64,000 bases of DNA, from the NCBI GenBank assembly GCA_027619415.1, contig JAQCFO010000002.1:62001-126000 (forward strand). The letters run 5' to 3'. The position numbers were made by a program, and so were the translations under genes. The notes below the pieces were generated by a model. The model was given only the letters and a program-made list of their open reading frames with translations, searched no databases and was not told the DNA's origin. Source of the DNA: Bacteroidota bacterium (GTDB lineage Bacteria > Bacteroidota > Bacteroidia > Flavobacteriales > Flavobacteriaceae). Every line of letters starts with the position of its first letter. Within the stretch, counting starts at the first letter, position 1. Shown here in pieces: positions 54,610 to 63,203 of the stretch.

Positions 54610-57600
54610 ATAATTTATTGCTTGAGTTATTGATTTCACTTCATTAAAAATCAACAAAAGCTTTTCTTTATCATTCTTTTTTTTCTCTTTAATATGACAT
54701 ATTTTAGGATTTTTTTGGATGCTTAATAATGTTTGACGAAATTTTTCTGTCTTATAATAATTGTCTTCTTTATTTGAAACAAATTGACAGATCATTTTAT
54801 TGTTCTTTAAAATTATTTTTTCAAACCCAATTTTAATTCCAAGCCACTTGAGCTCAATTGTTTTTATTAAATCAATTGATTGATAAGGCAATTTTCCAAA
54901 GCGATCTTCTAAAGTATTTACAAATTGATTTAGCTCATCATTAGTGGTGATTTCTGATAATTTTTGATATTGATTTAGCCTTTCTTTTACGTTGTTAATA
55001 TAATTATCTGGAAATAAAACCTCTAAATCAGTGTCGATTTGAAAATTCGTAATTCTATTTTCATTGATAGAATCTTCATCAAATAAATCGTTAAAATCTT
55101 TTGCTTTGAGTTCTTCAATAGCTTCTTTCAAAATTTTTTGATAAGTTTCAAAACCAATATCATTTATAAATCCACTTTGCTCAGCACCTAGCAAATCTCC
55201 TGCCCCCCTTATTTCTAAATCTTTCATGGCTATATGAAATCCAGAACCTAATTCAGTATGTTGTTCTATTGCTTCAATTCTTTTTCTAGCTTCTTTTGTC
55301 ATTGAAGAAAATGGAGAAGTTATGAAATAGCAAAATGCTTTTTTATTACTTCTTCCAACTCTTCCTCTCATTTGATGGAGATCACTAAGTCCAAAATTTT
55401 GAGCATTATTTATAAATATAGTATTGGCATTAGGAACATCTAAACCGCTTTCGATTATTGTTGTAGAAACTAAAACATCAAATTTCCCATTAATGAAATC
55501 TAGCATAGTTTTTTCAAGTTTTTTCCCCTCTAGTCTACCATGAACAATTTTAATTTCTGCACTTGGAACTAGTCTAGAAATCATAGTACTTACTTCTTGT
55601 ATGTTTTCAATTCTGTTGTGCACAAAAAATACTTGACCTCCTCTTTGAATTTCGAAATTAATTGCTTCAGAAATTATTTCTTCGTCAAAAGAAATAACAT
55701 TGCTATCAATAGGAAATCTGTTTTGAGGAGGAGTATTAATTATAGATAAATCTCTTGCAGACATTAAGCTATATTGTAATGTTCTAGGGATAGGAGTTGC
55801 TGTTAAAGTTAAAACATCAATGTTTTCTTTTAAAGATCTTATTTTTTCTTTAACGCTAACTCCAAATTTCTGTTCTTCATCTACAATTAATAACCCTAAG
55901 TTTTTAAATTCAATATTTTTATTTACAAGTTGATGTGTGCCAATTATTAGATCAATTTTACCTGAATTAATTTCACTAACAATAGTATTCTTTTCTTTAT
56001 TAGATCGAAATCTGTTTAAATAATCAATTGTTACAGGGAATTCTTTTAACCTTTTAGAGAAAGTTTTATAATGTTGAAACGCAAGAATTGTAGTAGGAAC
56101 TAATATAGCTACTTGCTTTCCGTTATCTATTGCTTTAAATGCAGCTCTAATTGCGATTTCTGTTTTTCCAAACCCAACATCACCACAAACCAGCCGATCC
56201 ATAGGCTGTAAGCTTTCCATGTCATTTTTTATATCGATTGTAGATTTTAGTTGGTCAGGTGTGTCTTCATAAAGAAAAGAAGCTTCAAGTTCGTATTGAA
56301 TAGATGAATCCGGTCCATATTGAAATCCCTTTTTTAATTTTCTTTTTGCATAAGCCTCAATTAAATTAAATGCAATCTGCTTAACTCTACTTTTTGCTTT
56401 TAATTTAATTTTTTTCCAAGCTCCTGATCCAAGTTTAAAAATTTTTGGCTTTGTTCCATCTTTTCCATTGTACTTGCAAATTTTATGGATTAAGTGAATG
56501 CTAACATAAAGAGTGTCTCTATCGCCATAAGTAAGCTTAATAGCCTCCTGAATTTTATCATTTACTTTAATCTTTTTTAGTCCACCAAAAACTCCAATTC
56601 CATGATCAATATGGGTTACATAATCACCTATTTCTAATTGATTAAGTTCATTTAAACTCACTCTTTTTTTAGCAGAAAATCCTGAGTTTATTTTGAATTT
56701 ATGGTATCTATCAAATATTTCATGATCAGAATAGCAAACTTCTTTTTCATCATTATTTACATACCCTTTATAAATAGGCTTTTCAATTAAGATAATATTT
56801 AATAGGGTTTCATTTTGTTCAAAAATCTCTTTAAATCTATTAATTTGATTTTTTGAGCTACAGAAAATTCTAATAGAATATCCTTTTTCTTTGTAATTAA
56901 TTAAATTTTCAATTAAAAGATTAAACTTTTTATTAAATGTAGGTTGTGGAATAATGTTAAAATCATATTGTTTCTCACTTTTATTACCATTTAGAGTAAT
57001 TACTGAAAATTTTTTTAAATCAGATAATAATGAGTCTCCGTTATAAAAAAGTTCATTTATTCTTTCTGAATTAAACTCATTTTGAGATAATTTGGACTCA
57101 GTTAAATGACTATGCAAACCTTTTAATTCATCTTTTAAAAACGTAAGATTTTCTGTAATTAAAACACTACTTGCGCTTATAAAACTAAAAATATCCTCTC
57201 TATTGTAACTGCTTTCTTTATTATCTAAAGCAGCTAAAATCTCGATAATTTCAAAGGTGTTATTTGAAACCTGAGATTCAACATCAAAAGTTCTTATGCT
57301 TTCCACTTCATCTCCAAAAAATTCAATTCTGTAAGGCAAATTATTTGAATAAGAAAATATATCCACTATTCCTCCTCTAACTGAAAAATCACCTGGTTCA
57401 AGCACAAAATCTTCTCTATTAAATTCGAAGTGAAATAATTGTTCGTTTAAAACATCAAGATTTAAAACTTGGCCTTTATAGATTTTTAAAATCCTTTTAT
57501 TAATTTCTTTTTTTTGAATAATTTTTTCAAAAATTGCTTCAGGATATGTCACAATTATTTGAGAATTATTTTTTGAATTTAAATTTTTTATTACTTCAGT

Positions 57601-57921
57601 TCTTTGAAAAACACTTTGACTATTCGTTTTAGTAAAATCTTTATATCTATTATAACTGCTAGGGAAAAAAGAGCAATATTTTTTCTCCATAAAATTTTCT
57701 AAATCATTAAAATGATAGACGGCCGATTCTTTGTCATTTAGTACCCATAATAAATTTCTTTTTGAATCAAAAAGTTGATTTATTAAAAATGATTTAGATG
57801 AACCATAAAGCCCATTTAAATTATAATTATCTTGAGATTGAGCAATAGAATTTTGTAGTTTCTGAATTTTCAGAGACTTTAAAAAGGGTAAGGAATTTGG
57901 ATTATTACCCGCTTTTTTCAT
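54595..57921 (-). CDS. mfd: Transcription-repair coupling factor Mfd
   Basis: 1108 residues from the ATG at 57921 (a GTG two codons earlier overlaps a promoter-like box). A UvrB-like N-terminal module contains FEFNREDFVLEPGDFSVRGGIVDIFSY. The RNA-polymerase-interacting domain is at GDYVTHIDHGIGVF. A RecG-like helicase follows: Walker A GDVGFGKTEIA, LVPTTILAFQH, DEEQKFGV, LTATPIPRTL, then FVHNRIE and QMRGRVGRSN. A C-terminal TRCF domain ends the protein. Mfd removes stalled RNA polymerase at lesions and recruits UvrA. It overlaps the convergent ACT gene by 15 bp. Confidence 0.96.
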   Translation of the reverse strand: MKKAGNNPNSLPFLKSLKIQKLQNSIAQSQDNYNLNGLYGSSKSFLINQLFDSKRNLLWVLNDKESAVYHFNDLENFMEKKYCSFFPSSYNRYKDFTKTNSQSVFQRTEVIKNLNSKNNSQIIVTYPEAIFEKIIQKKEINKRILKIYKGQVLNLDVLNEQLFHFEFNREDFVLEPGDFSVRGGIVDIFSYSNNLPYRIEFFGDEVESIRTFDVESQVSNNTFEIIEILAALDNKESSYNREDIFSFISASSVLITENLTFLKDELKGLHSHLTESKLSQNEFNSERINELFYNGDSLLSDLKKFSVITLNGNKSEKQYDFNIIPQPTFNKKFNLLIENLINYKEKGYSIRIFCSSKNQINRFKEIFEQNETLLNIILIEKPIYKGYVNNDEKEVCYSDHEIFDRYHKFKINSGFSAKKRVSLNELNQLEIGDYVTHIDHGIGVFGGLKKIKVNDKIQEAIKLTYGDRDTLYVSIHLIHKICKYNGKDGTKPKIFKLGSGAWKKIKLKAKSRVKQIAFNLIEAYAKRKLKKGFQYGPDSSIQYELEASFLYEDTPDQLKSTIDIKNDMESLQPMDRLVCGDVGFGKTEIAIRAAFKAIDNGKQVAILVPTTILAFQHYKTFSKRLKEFPVTIDYLNRFRSNKEKNTIVSEINSGKIDLIIGTHQLVNKNIEFKNLGLLIVDEEQKFGVSVKEKIRSLKENIDVLTLTATPIPRTLQYSLMSARDLSIINTPPQNRFPIDSNVISFDEEIISEAINFEIQRGGQVFFVHNRIENIQEVSTMISRLVPSAEIKIVHGRLEGKKLEKTMLDFINGKFDVLVSTTIIESGLDVPNANTIFINNAQNFGLSDLHQMRGRVGRSNKKAFCYFITSPFSSMTKEARKRIEAIEQHTELGSGFHIAMKDLEIRGAGDLLGAEQSGFINDIGFETYQKILKEAIEELKAKDFNDLFDEDSINENRITNFQIDTDLEVLFPDNYINNVKERLNQYQKLSEITTNDELNQFVNTLEDRFGKLPYQSIDLIKTIELKWLGIKIGFEKIILKNNKMICQFVSNKEDNYYKTEKFRQTLLSIQKNPKICHIKEKKKNDKEKLLLIFNEVKSITQAINYLEIF

Positions 57922-57926
57922 TGTCA

Positions 57927-57934
57927 CAAATATC
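57927..57934 (-). promoter_or_regulatory. Imperfect -7 box directly before mfd
   Basis: The minus strand reads GATATTTG, one mismatch from TAnnTTTG (first base G for T). Its last base is 6 bases from the A of the mfd ATG at 57921, the same close spacing as in ruvB and others here. Confidence 0.35.
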
Positions 57935-57960
57935 TATAAAATTGTTATACAATTAATGAA

Positions 57961-57993
57961 TTTGTGAATTTTAAATTGATTGGATTACTTTTG
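57961..57993 (+). promoter_or_regulatory. Promoter of the GNAT-lysC pair
   Basis: TTTG at 57961-57964, 21 bases, then TACTTTTG at 57986-57993, both matching the Bacteroidota consensus. Predicted start about 58000, with a 13-base leader to the ATG at 58013. Confidence 0.65.
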
Positions 57994-58012
57994 TCTAAAT
58001 ATATTAATGTAA

Positions 58013-58489
58013 ATGAATTTAGTAATTAGAAAAGCTGAGAAAAATGACATGATTTCTGTTTTATTATTAATAAAGGAGCTAGCTGAATTTGAACGTGAGC
58101 CTCTTGCTGTTGAGTTGACACAAAATGATTTAATAAGGGATGGTTTTTCAAACTCTTTATTTGTATGCTTTGTAGCTGTTCTAAATGATACAATCGTAGG
58201 AATGTCTTTAGGCTATCCAAGATATTCAACATGGAAGGGAGCAACAATGCATTTAGAAGATTTAATAGTTACTCAAAAGTTTAGGTCAAAAGGTATTGGA
58301 AACACTTTATTTTCTAATTTCATTAAATATTCTCATTCTAAAGGTGTGAAAAGAGTAGAGTGGTCAGTCTTAAACTGGAATGTTAATGCAATTAAATTTT
58401 ATGAATCTAACGGAGCTGTAGTTTCTGATGAATGGAAAATTGTACAAATGGATGAAGAATCTATTAATAATTTTATATTAAATACATGA
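58013..58489 (+). CDS. GNAT-family N-acetyltransferase
   Basis: 158 residues. The GNAT fold is visible in VIRKAEKNDMISVLLLIKELAEFERE, VGMSLGYPRYSTWKGATMHLEDLIV, the acetyl-CoA loop QKFRSKGIGNTLFSNF (about 90) and VEWSVLNWNVNAIKFYESNGA. The MHLEDLIV and ELAEFE motifs resemble diamine/thialysine acetyltransferases (SAT family), so a small amine or diamino acid is a plausible acceptor. Its stop overlaps the lysC start (ATGA), which hints at a link to lysine-family metabolism, though streamlining alone could explain it. Confidence 0.87.
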   Translation: MNLVIRKAEKNDMISVLLLIKELAEFEREPLAVELTQNDLIRDGFSNSLFVCFVAVLNDTIVGMSLGYPRYSTWKGATMHLEDLIVTQKFRSKGIGNTLFSNFIKYSHSKGVKRVEWSVLNWNVNAIKFYESNGAVVSDEWKIVQMDEESINNFILNT

Positions 58490-59736
58490 AAATATTCAAA
58501 TTTGGTGGAGCATCTGTTAAGGATGCAAATGGTGTAGAAAATTTAATTTCAGTTCTAAATAAAACAGGATACGATCAAATCTTAGTGATTGTATCTGCTA
58601 TGGGGAAAACAACTAATGCATTAGAGTTAGTTGTAAAAAATTATTTTTCAAATAAAGACGAATTACAATATTCTTTAAACGAGGTTTTTAAATTTCATAA
58701 TGAAATTGTTTTAACTCTTTTTTCTAATAATAAATATGAAATTTTTGATGAGATCAACGAAATTTTTAATAACCTAAGAGGTTTTTTAAAACGAAATAAA
58801 TCTCCTAATTATTCTTTTGTTTACGATCAAATAGTTAGTCAAGGAGAACTTCTTTCAACTAAGATAGTTAGCGCTTATTTGAATTATAAAAATATAAAAT
58901 CTAATTGGGTAGATTCTAGGGAACTTATAAAGACTGACTCTAACTATAGAGATGCCAATTTAAAATGGGATCTTACACAAAAAAACATTTTAAAAAAAAT
59001 TGATAATAAAATTTTAAATGTAACGCAAGGCTTTATTGCTAGTAACGAAAATAATTTTAATACAACTTTAGGCAGAGAAGGGTCCGATTATTCTGCGGCA
59101 ATTTATGCTTACTGCTTAAATGCTGAATCAGTTACAATTTGGAAGGATGTTCCAGGAGTATTAAACGCAGATCCAAGAGTGTTTAAAAAAACACAACTAT
59201 TACAGGAAATATCTTATACAGAAGCAATTGAGTTAGCATTTTATGGAGCTTCTGTAATTCACCCTAAAACTTTACAACCTTTACAAAAGAAGGAAATCCC
59301 ATTATATGTGAAATCTTTTTTGGATCCAAATTCAGATGGAACATCAATATCAAGGGGAGTAAAAATTAAACCTGAAGTGCCTTGTTTTATAGTAAAAAGA
59401 AATCTTAATCTTTTAAAATTATCTTCTTTGGATTTTTCTTTTATTGTAGAAGATAATATTAGCGAAATATTCCAAATTTTACACGAAAATAAAATGAAAG
59501 TTGATTTAATTCAAAATTCTGCAATTAGCTTTTCTGTTTGTATTTATGACAAATACAATAGATTAAAAGAACTATTGTCAATTTTGAAAGCGACTTTTAA
59601 AGTAGAATGTACTGAAGGGGTTAGTTTATTTACAATAAGACACTTTAAAGAAAATTCTGCTAATGAAATTTTAAAAAAAAATCAATTGCTTTTAGAACAA
59701 AGAACTAACGAAGTTCTTCAATTAGTAGTTAGGTAG
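58486..59736 (+). CDS. lysC: Aspartate kinase
   Basis: 416 residues. The kinase domain starts MKIFKFGGASVKD, the aspartokinase ATP/phosphate signature, with VSAMGKTTNALE, FVYDQIVSQGELLST, TLGREGSDYSAA and WKDVPGVLNADPRV. About 115 residues of ACT sequence follow (LLKLSSLDFSFIVEDNISEIFQILHENKMKVDLIQNSAI). It phosphorylates aspartate in the first step to lysine, threonine, methionine and isoleucine. No homoserine dehydrogenase domain is fused. It overlaps the GNAT gene by 4 bp and the convergent phosphatase gene by 8 bp. Confidence 0.95.
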   Translation: MKIFKFGGASVKDANGVENLISVLNKTGYDQILVIVSAMGKTTNALELVVKNYFSNKDELQYSLNEVFKFHNEIVLTLFSNNKYEIFDEINEIFNNLRGFLKRNKSPNYSFVYDQIVSQGELLSTKIVSAYLNYKNIKSNWVDSRELIKTDSNYRDANLKWDLTQKNILKKIDNKILNVTQGFIASNENNFNTTLGREGSDYSAAIYAYCLNAESVTIWKDVPGVLNADPRVFKKTQLLQEISYTEAIELAFYGASVIHPKTLQPLQKKEIPLYVKSFLDPNSDGTSISRGVKIKPEVPCFIVKRNLNLLKLSSLDFSFIVEDNISEIFQILHENKMKVDLIQNSAISFSVCIYDKYNRLKELLSILKATFKVECTEGVSLFTIRHFKENSANEILKKNQLLLEQRTNEVLQLVVR

Positions 59737-60145
59737 TTAAAAAATATTCTTGGCAAAAATCAATTGTAAATTTTTTGATTTCATTTCTACATTTGTCATA
59801 ATCATCGTCACTAGAGTTTATTATTATTGAAGGATCAAAAAAATTTTGATGAATCTTAATGGCATTTTTAGAAGGAAAAAAAGGACAATTTTCATTAGCA
59901 TGGTTACAGACAGTAATGATGAAGTCAAAATTAATATCGAAATATTCTTTAATATTATTTGAAGTGTTTTTAGAAATGTCGACACTATCTCTACTCATAG
60001 TTTCAACAGCATTTCTATTTAAGCCATGGGTCTCAATTCCAGCACTGTATACATTTGCTTTATTTTTTAATAATTTAGAAAAATAGCCATCAGCAATTTG
60101 ACTTCTACAGGAATTACCTGTACATAATATTAAAATATTTTTCAT
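59729..60145 (-). CDS. Arsenate reductase (thioredoxin type) / low-molecular-weight phosphatase
   Basis: 138 residues. The P-loop ILCTGNSCRSQIADGYF holds the nucleophile Cys and Arg; VCNHANENCPFFP carries the further cysteine of the redox-active arsenate reductase type, and a third cysteine lies in KCRNE. That pattern fits ArsC of the thioredoxin-coupled family better than a plain tyrosine phosphatase. No arsR, acr3 or arsB lies nearby, so arsenic resistance is not supported by context. It overlaps the upstream dehydrogenase by 4 bp. Confidence 0.78.
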   Translation of the reverse strand: MKNILILCTGNSCRSQIADGYFSKLLKNKANVYSAGIETHGLNRNAVETMSRDSVDISKNTSNNIKEYFDINFDFIITVCNHANENCPFFPSKNAIKIHQNFFDPSIIINSSDDDYDKCRNEIKKFTIDFCQEYFLTT

Positions 60146-61077
60146 TCTAGTTTTTTGATTTTATCTATTGCTACTTTTACTAATTCAATTTTGCTTTCTT
60201 TTGTCCACCCTGCAATATGTGGAGTTATGATAACATTATCTGATTCCATCAAATATTTTAAACTATCATCTTTTGGATTGGAAAGATTTTCAAAAGAACT
60301 TTTCTCAAATTCTAAAACATCTAAAGCCACTCCTAATATTTTTTTTTCTTTTAAAGCTTCAATTAGGTGATTTGTGTTAACGCACTTTCCTCTAGCCGTA
60401 TTAATTAACCAGAAAGGTTTAGCGCAGTTATTGATAAAATCTTGATTGATAATCCCAATTGACTCTTTTGTAAGTGAAGTGTGTAAGCTAACGATATCAG
60501 CTAATTTTTGAATTTCTTTTAATGAAACTGATTTTGCATTTTCATCTTCTAGACCAGTTTTAACATCAAAAAAAATCACGTTTACATTAAAGCCAGATAA
60601 TTTTTTAGAAAAACTCTTCCCAGTGTTCCCGTAACCAATTAGTCCGATAGTTTTATTTTGTAATTCGCATCCTCTATTAGGTTCTCTAGACCAAATGCCT
60701 TTTGAAAATTCTCTATCAGATTTAGTAATATTATTCATCAAAGAAAGAAGCATTCCAATAGCATGCTCTCCAACCGCATTTGAATTGCCTTCTGGAGTGG
60801 AAATAATTTTAATATTTTTTAATTTGGCGAAAGCCACATCGATGTTTTCAATACCTGATCCAATTCTCGCTATAAATTTAATATTCTTTGCTTTATTCAG
60901 GAAAACTTCATCTATCACAAATCTACTTCGAATTATTATTCCGGTATAATTATCTAGCTTATTTTCTATTTCCTTTTTTGAGGATTTAAAATCAAAATCA
61001 TTAATATATCCTAATTTTTCTAATTCATCGTATAAATAAGAGTGCGTGCAATCTAAATGAAGAATTTTCATTTGCAT
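60142..61077 (-). CDS. D-2-hydroxyacid dehydrogenase (phosphoglycerate-dehydrogenase-like)
   Basis: 311 residues. The catalytic Arg is in FIARIGSGIENID, the NAD fold in IGLIGYGNTGKSFSKKL, and the Glu/His relay near VALDVLEFE and ITPHIAGWTKES. NTARGKCVN is the conserved cofactor-site segment. The length is that of short-type enzymes without an ACT domain. Serine synthesis (3-phosphoglycerate) or another 2-hydroxyacid is possible. The start at 61077 overlaps the mgtE stop by one base; an ATG two codons later (61071) is equally good. Confidence 0.87.
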   Translation of the reverse strand: MQMKILHLDCTHSYLYDELEKLGYINDFDFKSSKKEIENKLDNYTGIIIRSRFVIDEVFLNKAKNIKFIARIGSGIENIDVAFAKLKNIKIISTPEGNSNAVGEHAIGMLLSLMNNITKSDREFSKGIWSREPNRGCELQNKTIGLIGYGNTGKSFSKKLSGFNVNVIFFDVKTGLEDENAKSVSLKEIQKLADIVSLHTSLTKESIGIINQDFINNCAKPFWLINTARGKCVNTNHLIEALKEKKILGVALDVLEFEKSSFENLSNPKDDSLKYLMESDNVIITPHIAGWTKESKIELVKVAIDKIKKLE

Positions 61078-62432
61078 TAAAGTAAAAATATTTTAGCAAT
61101 ATAAAAGAAAAGAAAAATTCCAAAAATATCATTGCTAGTTGTAATAAAAGGACCTGTAGCGATAGCAGGATCTATTCCTCTTTTATTTAAAATTATAGGA
61201 ATAGAAGTCCCTATTAGCGCTGCAACTACTATAACACATAACATAGAAATGGAAATAACAAAACTTAATTCAATGGGTTGATTTATAGCTATACCAAACA
61301 GCATAGTAAATAAACTTAAAATGATACCATTTATTAAACTAAGTCCCAACTCTTTAATTAGTCTTTGAAGAAGACTCCCCCTTACAATGTCATTAGCAAG
61401 CCCTTGAACAATTATAGCTGAAGATTGAACTCCTACATTACCTGCCATAGCTGCTATTAATGGAGTAAAGAAAAATAGAGTTTTATAATTTGGATTAGTC
61501 ATAAATTCTTCAAAACCTTCTAAAATAAAAACACTACCTAAACCACCAACTAAACCTAAAAAAAGCCAAGGCAATCTAGCTTTTGTAAGTTCAAATATTG
61601 AGTCATCTGCTTCTACATCTCCTTGAATACCTGCAGCCAGTAAATAATCTTCTTCGGCCTCATCTTTAATAAAATCCACAATATCATCAATGGTGATTCT
61701 ACCAACTAAATGTTTTTTATCATCAATAACTGGAATAGCTTCCAAATCATACTTAGACATTATTTTAGCGACATCTTCTCCCTTTTCTAAAACATTAACA
61801 GAATCAACATTAGAAATATAAATGTCTTTAATTTTATTTTTAGAAGGAGCAATTATTAGATCTTTTAAAGATAATCTTCCAATTAATTTTTCTTTGTTAT
61901 CAACAACATATATGGAATGTACACGAGTTACGTTTTCGCCTTGTTTTTTAATTTCACTTAAGCATCTTAAAACAGTCCAATTTTCATTTGCTTTAACAAG
62001 TTCTTTAGCCATTAGACCTCCAGCACAATCTTCTTCATAAGATAGAAGTTCAATTAAATCATCAGCTAAATTACCATCACTTATTTCACTAATAACTTTT
62101 TCCTTTCTTTCATCCGAAAGTTCGGCTAGAATGTCGGCAGCATCATCACTATCAAGCTCTTTAATTCCATCAGCAATTTCTTTAATTGAAAGAGATTCAA
62201 GAATTTTTTCCCTTATATCCTCATCTAATTCAGTTAAAATTTCAGAAGTTTTTTCACTATCGAAAAGTTTTATTAAATAAACCCCCTGTTCTTTGCTAAG
62301 TTCATTAATAATTTCTGCCAGATCTGCAAAATGAATATCCTGGACCAATTTTATTAAAGTGACATTTTTTTTTGCTAAAATTAAATCCGCAATTTTTTTT
62401 AATAAAAGTTCACTAAGTTGAAATGATTCCAT
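61077..62432 (-). CDS. mgtE: Magnesium transporter MgtE
   Basis: 451 residues. The cytoplasmic N domain (about 1-130) has acidic helical repeats such as LSIKEIADGIKELDSDDAADIL. Two CBS domains follow (VHSIYVVDNKEKLIGRLSL; YDLEAIPVIDDKKHLVGRITIDDIVDFI). Five membrane helices begin at about 285, with TPLIAAMAGNVGVQSSAIIVQGLA, the family's pore signature, and AIATGPFITTSNDIFG near the end. Mg2+ binding to the N and CBS domains closes the channel. It overlaps rsmA by 20 bp. Confidence 0.95.
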   Translation of the reverse strand: MESFQLSELLLKKIADLILAKKNVTLIKLVQDIHFADLAEIINELSKEQGVYLIKLFDSEKTSEILTELDEDIREKILESLSIKEIADGIKELDSDDAADILAELSDERKEKVISEISDGNLADDLIELLSYEEDCAGGLMAKELVKANENWTVLRCLSEIKKQGENVTRVHSIYVVDNKEKLIGRLSLKDLIIAPSKNKIKDIYISNVDSVNVLEKGEDVAKIMSKYDLEAIPVIDDKKHLVGRITIDDIVDFIKDEAEEDYLLAAGIQGDVEADDSIFELTKARLPWLFLGLVGGLGSVFILEGFEEFMTNPNYKTLFFFTPLIAAMAGNVGVQSSAIIVQGLANDIVRGSLLQRLIKELGLSLINGIILSLFTMLFGIAINQPIELSFVISISMLCVIVVAALIGTSIPIILNKRGIDPAIATGPFITTSNDIFGIFLFFYIAKIFLL

Positions 62433-63192
62433 TTTTTATAGTATTAGTAAGCCAGATAAATTCATCAACACTAAGTGTTTCTGGACGTCTTCCAAAGATA
62501 ACATCTTCTTTTATATTATCACTTAAATTAAATGTTTTTAGACTGTTTCTAAGTGTTTTACGACGTTGTTGAAATGAAGTTTTAACTACTTTAAAAAATA
62601 GTTCTTCATCACAGTTTAGATTAGTTTCTTTTTTTTTTATTAATTTAATTACACCAGAATTAACTTTAGGTGGTGGAGAAAAATAATCTGGTGATAATGA
62701 AAACAAGAATTCGGTATTGTAGAATGCTTGAACTAGTACTGACAAAATACCATAGATTTTTGACCCTGGTGGTGCACAAACTCTTTTAGCTACTTCTAAT
62801 TGAAACATCCCCACTAATTGATCAACTATACTTTTATTTTCTAACATTTTAAATAATATTTGAGAGGAAATATTATAAGGAAAATTGCCAATCATGCCAA
62901 TTGGAGAATCAAATTCTTTTAAATTAATTTTTAAAAAATCCTTTTCAATTATGTTTTCATTTAAATCAATATACTTTTTATTTAGATATTTTACTGATTC
63001 AAAATCAATTTCAACAAGTTTTAGTTTTTTTTTAAAAGGGATAAGATGATCAGTTAAAACACCCATTCCAGGGCCGATCTCTATTATACTTTTTAAATCA
63101 TCATGATTTAATGCATCAACAATTTTTTTAGCAATATTAGAATCTTTTAAAAAATGCTGTCCTAATTTTTTTTTTGGTTTTAATTCTTTCAA
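62413..63192 (-). CDS. rsmA: 16S rRNA dimethyladenosine transferase RsmA (KsgA)
   Basis: 259 residues from TTG at 63192. Typical features: KKLGQHFLKDSNI at the start, the SAM-binding IIEIGPGMGVLTDHL, VEIDFESV, the catalytic GNFPYNISSQI, and FSPPPKVNSGVIKL. The enzyme dimethylates two adjacent adenines near the 3' end of 16S rRNA during 30S maturation. It lies 11 bp after serS and overlaps mgtE by 20 bp, so the group is probably one operon. Confidence 0.96.
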   Translation of the reverse strand: MKELKPKKKLGQHFLKDSNIAKKIVDALNHDDLKSIIEIGPGMGVLTDHLIPFKKKLKLVEIDFESVKYLNKKYIDLNENIIEKDFLKINLKEFDSPIGMIGNFPYNISSQILFKMLENKSIVDQLVGMFQLEVAKRVCAPPGSKIYGILSVLVQAFYNTEFLFSLSPDYFSPPPKVNSGVIKLIKKKETNLNCDEELFFKVVKTSFQQRRKTLRNSLKTFNLSDNIKEDVIFGRRPETLSVDEFIWLTNTIKNGIIST

Positions 63193-63203
63193 TTTAAAGA
63201 ATT

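Noticed and set aside
59729-60145. Arsenic resistance locus
   Set aside because: Only the reductase-like gene is present; no arsR, efflux pump or arsenite transporter is nearby.
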